Shown piece by piece: positions 60,245 through 64,000 of a stretch of 64,000 bases of DNA (its first letter is position 1; every line of letters starts with the position of its first letter). The notes beneath the pieces are model-generated. The model was not told where the DNA came from. It saw only the letters and a program-made list of their open reading frames with translations, and did not search any database. Position numbers and translations under genes: made by a program. The DNA is from Holdemanella sp. MSK.7.32 (GTDB lineage Bacteria; Bacillota_I; Bacilli_A; Erysipelotrichales; Erysipelotrichaceae): assembly GCF_024460475.1 (NCBI RefSeq), contig NZ_JANFYN010000003.1:25272-89271 (forward strand). The letters run 5' to 3'.

Positions 60245-61825
60245 TTAAAACTTCTCTATTTTACAACGATGTTCTTTTGTCTTGGAATCATAAGTAATTC
60301 CAACCAATAATAAATTATCGGTATATTCTTGTATCGATTGAGGATATACTTTTTCCTTGATTTGATCTAATGCACTTTGAACATTATGATTCCATTTTAG
60401 CTCCACCAATAAGGCAGGATAATAATCTTTATATTCAAGTTTAGGGATATAAACAAAATCCGCAAATCCTCTTCCTGTTGGCAATTCTCGTATTGGTTTA
60501 AAGTAATATTTTAAAGTTGATAAATACGCAATCGTTAAAACACTGCTCAAACTATTTTCATTATGATATGCAATATTAGAAGCATACGTATTATGAATCT
60601 TTTCCATTTGTTGAGCTACAACTTCTGTCTTCATTTGACAAGTTGCTTCTAAAATGGTATCCGATTCCCTTTCAAATTGAATCAAATCATTCCATTTATC
60701 TTCTGAAACAGAATTCACAAATTCTTGTCGGATTTCTTCATTTGGAATAAATACCGTCTTATATGTTTGATTGTATCCCAAATATCCTAAATGAACCAAT
60801 GCCGTTAAGACATCATCCATATTTTTAAATGAAACCATATCATTTTGAAAAGACGTTGTCTGCATCTTCACTTCATTACCACTTAACATTTCTAAAACAG
60901 CTTCTTTTAAGCCATCAAAATTCATTTGAATCAAACTATGAATTGATTCATAGCTACTTGTCTGTGCCCAATAACTTTGAAACACACCTAAGGTAAATAA
61001 ACTCACAACGGCTTTCGGATTATATACATGCTGATGATTTAAGTAATATCCATCATACCATTTCTTGATTCTATCAAAATCTATATTGTATTTATTACTT
61101 AATCCTTTTACTTCCCCCTCTGTAAATCCAATAAAAGAAGCCAATGGACCTGGATTCAGCATTGTATATTCATCAAAATTATTCAATGCGGACTGTGTCA
61201 TCGTTCTTTTGATTGGTAAAATACCTGTTAAATACGCTAATGCGATATAACGAGAAGGTTGTGATCCTTTAAATAATCCTTTTAAGAAATCGATATATTC
61301 TTCTAGTAATTTTTTATTATTCGCATTATCACGAATCAATACATCCCACTCATCAATGATTACCACAAAGCGATGTCCTGTTTCATCATTGATTTTAGAA
61401 AGTGTACCAGACAAAGAAATAATTCCATTATAGTCAATATTGGAATATTCATTCTGTAATTCATGCATACAACTCTCTTTGATGTAATTTACAATATCAT
61501 TTATATTTTCAACTTGATCTTTACACCATTGTACATCAATATGAATGACATCATATTGATTTATATACTTCTCAAATGTAGAACATGAAGAAATCGTATA
61601 TGGCTGAAATAATTCTCTAGATTCACATCCCTTTGAATAATAAGCACAAAGCATATCGGCAGTCATGGATTTTCCAAAACGTCTAGGTCTTGAATTACAA
61701 ATGAATTTAGCTGTGGTTGAAAGCACACTATTTGTATATTCAATTAAACCCGTTTTATCCACATATATTTTTGAATGAACCGCTTCATTAAAATTCGCAT
61801 TATCAGGATTTAGAAATATAGCCAT
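60245..61825 (-). CDS. AAA-ATPase-like protein with PDDEXK nuclease domain
   Basis: 526 aa. N-terminal AAA-ATPase-like domain with P-loop-like SRPRRFGKSMT (about residue 48) and Walker B VVIIDEWDVLI (about 154), then a C-terminal PDDEXK nuclease-type domain: GRGFADFVYIP and ALLVELKWNHNVQSALDQI (D...ExK). This is the AAA-ATPase_like/DUF1703 pair common in gut bacteria, where it occurs in many copies and may be mobile. Function is unknown, possibly DNA transactions of mobile elements or cell-envelope regulation. GGAGG precedes the ATG. Confidence 0.88.
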   Translation of the reverse strand: MAIFLNPDNANFNEAVHSKIYVDKTGLIEYTNSVLSTTAKFICNSRPRRFGKSMTADMLCAYYSKGCESRELFQPYTISSCSTFEKYINQYDVIHIDVQWCKDQVENINDIVNYIKESCMHELQNEYSNIDYNGIISLSGTLSKINDETGHRFVVIIDEWDVLIRDNANNKKLLEEYIDFLKGLFKGSQPSRYIALAYLTGILPIKRTMTQSALNNFDEYTMLNPGPLASFIGFTEGEVKGLSNKYNIDFDRIKKWYDGYYLNHQHVYNPKAVVSLFTLGVFQSYWAQTSSYESIHSLIQMNFDGLKEAVLEMLSGNEVKMQTTSFQNDMVSFKNMDDVLTALVHLGYLGYNQTYKTVFIPNEEIRQEFVNSVSEDKWNDLIQFERESDTILEATCQMKTEVVAQQMEKIHNTYASNIAYHNENSLSSVLTIAYLSTLKYYFKPIRELPTGRGFADFVYIPKLEYKDYYPALLVELKWNHNVQSALDQIKEKVYPQSIQEYTDNLLLVGITYDSKTKEHRCKIEKF

Positions 61826-61872
61826 ACAGATTCCTCCTACACCACTATTATATCAGAAAAAGACTGTAGTAT

Positions 61873-61903
61873 TAAAAAAACGAGATGTTAGTTCATCTCG
61901 CCT
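61873..61903 (-). terminator. Terminator of the HAD-MATE operon
   Basis: CGAGATG/CATCTCG stem (61881-61887 and 61894-61900) followed on the minus strand by TTTTTTT. Confidence 0.8.
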
Positions 61904-63252
61904 TACTTCACTCCATGACTTTTTAAATAAGAAGGTATGATTTTTATAAAACAAATGATTGTCACAATACTTGCATAAATATCCGCTACGGGTTGTGCAT
62001 AGAAAATATTAGAAACCCCTAAAAAAGCAGGCAATAAACATGTGCAACCCAAATACATCAGCTTACGATTTAATGATAAAAATAATGATAATTTTACATT
62101 AGATAATCCTGTAATTCCATCTACCAAAACATATTGAATAGACATCATTAAAATACCTAAACAGAAGATTTTAATAGCCCTATCTGCGATTGGCATAGTC
62201 ATGACATCATTAGTAAACATAGCCACAAATACATTTGAGTAACACATTGAAATGATGAACATGATCAAACAAAATAAAAACGCAAATGAAATCACAATTT
62301 TAAAGGCTTCTTTGATCTTCTTTAAATTTTGCGAACCAAAATGATACGCAAATATCGGTTGTGTACCCGAACTAATGCCAAGTAATGGTCCTGTAATCAA
62401 TAAGAAATAGCTTTGAGCTACAGTAATAGCCGAAATATAAATATCACCCATATTTCCACCATACTTTTGAAGCATCATATTCATCACTATTAAAATGATT
62501 GAATCAGATGCGATAATCAGAAATGGAGAAAATCCAAGTTTTACAATATGCTTCATCTTCTCTATAGATAATTCCTCTTTATGAAGTTTGATTTTCGATT
62601 TGAATCTTAAAAAACAAAGCACAAACATACACGATATAAATTGGGCTACAACTGTACCAATGGCAGCTCCAGACACACCAATTTTAAGTGTACGAATTAA
62701 AATAAAGTCAAAAATAATATTTGTGATGGCCCCAATACATACACTCAACATTGCGATTGTGGCATAGCCTTGTCCCGTAATAAAATAATTCAATCCAATT
62801 GACATTAAGGCAAAGAAAGTACCTAATGTATAGATTGTTAAATAGGTGTTGGCATAAGGATAAAGGGCATCACTGCCTCCAAACCAATAGATCAAATTGT
62901 GTTTTAAAAGAATGAATCCAAGTGTTAAACAAATAGAAAGAACAACCAACATCACAAAGCTGTTATATAAGATTTGACTGGCCCTTTTCTCATTCTTTTG
63001 TCCCAAACACATAGATAGCCAAATCGAACCACCAATACCAACAAGTGTTCCAAAACTCGATAATAAAGTAACGATTGGCCCACATATTCCAACGGCTGCC
63101 AAACATACATTTCCCACTTCTTCAATTTGCCCTACAAACATACGATCGACAATGGAATATAAAATATTCACAAGTTGAGCAATCATACTCGGTATAGCTA
63201 GAGACATGACGAGTTTTAACATAGGAGTATTTTCAAAATCATTTTGTCGCAT
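61903..63252 (-). CDS. MATE-family multidrug/cation antiporter
   Basis: 449 aa integral membrane protein with about 12 helices in two halves. Family start: TPMLKLVMSLAIPSMIAQLVNILYSIVDRMFVGQIEEVGNVCLAAVGICGPI, and the mid-protein GLSPFLI-like LGFSPFLIIASDS. It exports cationic drugs or organic compounds in exchange for Na+ or H+. Its ATG overlaps the 3' end of the HAD gene by 14 bases, so it is translationally coupled. Confidence 0.92.
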   Translation of the reverse strand: MRQNDFENTPMLKLVMSLAIPSMIAQLVNILYSIVDRMFVGQIEEVGNVCLAAVGICGPIVTLLSSFGTLVGIGGSIWLSMCLGQKNEKRASQILYNSFVMLVVLSICLTLGFILLKHNLIYWFGGSDALYPYANTYLTIYTLGTFFALMSIGLNYFITGQGYATIAMLSVCIGAITNIIFDFILIRTLKIGVSGAAIGTVVAQFISCMFVLCFLRFKSKIKLHKEELSIEKMKHIVKLGFSPFLIIASDSIILIVMNMMLQKYGGNMGDIYISAITVAQSYFLLITGPLLGISSGTQPIFAYHFGSQNLKKIKEAFKIVISFAFLFCLIMFIISMCYSNVFVAMFTNDVMTMPIADRAIKIFCLGILMMSIQYVLVDGITGLSNVKLSLFLSLNRKLMYLGCTCLLPAFLGVSNIFYAQPVADIYASIVTIICFIKIIPSYLKSHGVK

Positions 63253-63907
63253 TATGTACTCTATTCTCTTTAATATAATCTTTAGCTTCGATCAAATCTT
63301 TTACTATACAAATTGTCTGCTCCTTTTGTACTTCTGTTGGAGCAATCAGATCAGGCACTTGAATACAGTCAATACCCGCTCTATAAGCTGCTTCAACACC
63401 CACACTCGAATCTTCTAATACAATCGCATTTTCTGCTTTTGTGTTCATTTTCTTTAAAACACTCAAATAAATTTCTGGATCTGGCTTACGCTTTGTGACT
63501 TCATTCCCACAAATAACATAATCAAAACGATCATATACCCCAATCTTTTTAAGTCTTTCTTCTGTTAACTCTCTTCTTGTCGTTGTTGCGACTGCCTTTT
63601 TAATATGATGTTGTTCTAAAAAGTCCAACATTTCATATAAGCCTGGTTTTACTGGTACTTCTTTTTCTAAAGAAGAAAGCCCCATTTGTCTCCAATCATT
63701 CAATAATTTATCTTGGATATCACTTGGTAAAAGACGATCCAACAATTCTTGCTCATCTTCCAATCTTTTTCCTATCAAGGAAGGAAATAAAGTGTCTCCT
63801 AAATCAGGAATACCATACTTATCTCCTGCTTTATCAAAAGCTTCTTTCCATACGCTTTCCGTATCAATCATTAACCCATCTACATCAAATATGACTAACT
63901 CTAACAT
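63239..63907 (-). CDS. HAD-superfamily phosphatase/phosphoglucomutase-like
   Basis: 222 aa. HAD motifs: I DVDGLMIDTE (Asp8 nucleophile, Asp10), II Thr in AVATTTRRE, III Lys in KRKPDPEIY, IV VLEDSSVGVEAA. The cap (about residues 15-80) is the small helical subclass-I type of beta-phosphoglucomutase-like phosphatases. The substrate is unknown. The ATG at 63905-63907 follows AGGGGGATATAC. It heads an operon with the MATE gene. Confidence 0.9.
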   Translation of the reverse strand: MLELVIFDVDGLMIDTESVWKEAFDKAGDKYGIPDLGDTLFPSLIGKRLEDEQELLDRLLPSDIQDKLLNDWRQMGLSSLEKEVPVKPGLYEMLDFLEQHHIKKAVATTTRRELTEERLKKIGVYDRFDYVICGNEVTKRKPDPEIYLSVLKKMNTKAENAIVLEDSSVGVEAAYRAGIDCIQVPDLIAPTEVQKEQTICIVKDLIEAKDYIKENRVHNATK

Positions 63908-63951
63908 GTATATCCCCCTCAAAAAAAGCAACATTAGTATAGCACAAGAAA

Positions 63952-64000
63952 GTAGGCGGCAGAGTTTAAATTCTGCCGCCCCTTATCAAACCATACGTGC
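63952..64000 (-). mobile_element. 3' end of a group II intron (domain V remainder and domain VI), partial
   Basis: On the minus strand, from the right edge: GCACGTATGGTTTGATAAGG, the typical 3' half of domain V with its linker, then the 11-base-pair stem GGCGGCAGAAT/AGTTTAAA-side arm (63955-63965 and 63970-63980, one G-T pair) of domain VI, then TAC, a usual intron 3' terminus. The G+C-rich stem stands out in this AT-rich DNA. The body of the intron and any reverse transcriptase would lie to the right of 64000. Confidence 0.6.

Noticed and set aside
1..64000. CRISPR arrays, rRNA and tRNA genes
   Set aside because: No regularly spaced repeats beyond the short arrays listed, and no tRNA-like cloverleaf or rRNA sequence was recognised by eye; an automated scan was not possible.

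Overview
The window is a low-G+C Firmicutes chromosome segment and most resembles the Erysipelotrichia (gut Holdemanella/Catenibacterium-like bacteria). Evidence: the ParC/ParE, PlsY, RNase J/FtsK, MiaB, RNase Y and Obg-Prp-L27-L21 sequences and gene order are Firmicutes-type. L27 carries the cleavable Firmicutes N-terminus, metG has a T-box, and SecA-style AT-rich promoters (TTGACA/TATAAT) and strong Shine-Dalgarno sites are common. The species is inference. I see no rRNA, tRNA, CRISPR array or prophage.

Layout. 1-8.4 kb: a partial PAS-REC-GGDEF-EAL signalling protein, YneF, a DMT exporter, topoisomerase IV (parE-parC) and, divergently, plsY. 8.4-20.1 kb: a ComK-like protein, a RidA-like protein without its catalytic arginine, FtsK, a catalytically degenerate RNase J, MiaB, a 2[4Fe-4S] ferredoxin, RNase Y, UppP, rpmF-yceD, TmcAL and a DUF218 protein. 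20.1-29.4 kb: a housekeeping run on the minus strand, relA, apt, recJ, ruvB, ruvA, exoA, obg, rpmA, prp, rplU with a probable L21 leader. 29.4-32.9 kb: two SAM methyltransferases that look inserted, orphan mannose-type PTS IID/IIC, and small membrane proteins. 33.1-45.9 kb: a membrane diguanylate cyclase, metG with a methionine T-box, an RDD-PHP fusion, a FIVAR-repeat surface protein, dxr, a broken cyclase-family pseudogene, a second membrane diguanylate cyclase, glgP and a receiver-less winged-helix regulator. 46-58 kb: a peptidase E-like protein, a membrane-anchored unknown, the classic pcrA-ligA-camS-gatCAB run, an unknown 393-aa protein and an RlmI-like methyltransferase. 58.3-64 kb: a gutted amidohydrolase, an alpha/beta hydrolase, an AAA-ATPase/PDDEXK protein, a MATE transporter, a HAD phosphatase and, at the very edge, what reads as the 3' end (domains V-VI) of a group II intron running in from the right.

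How it works together. Most genes serve replication, repair, translation and RNA decay (parCE, ftsK, recJ, ruvAB, exoA, ligA, pcrA; gatCAB, metG, L21/L27/L32; RNase Y, RNase J, MiaB). A c-di-GMP theme recurs: one composite EAL protein and two membrane GGDEF enzymes that both lack the RxxD inhibitory site. Several enzymes keep their fold but have lost a key residue (RidA-like, RNase J, PHP domain, GatA loop, HutI-like protein). Four genes (comK-like, tmcAL, recJ and a 92-aa membrane protein) have a -10 box 6-7 bases before the start codon and no Shine-Dalgarno site, suggesting leaderless transcripts. I did not find a clear new multi-gene system; the best leads are the leaderless set, the ComK-like protein and the degenerate-enzyme proteins.
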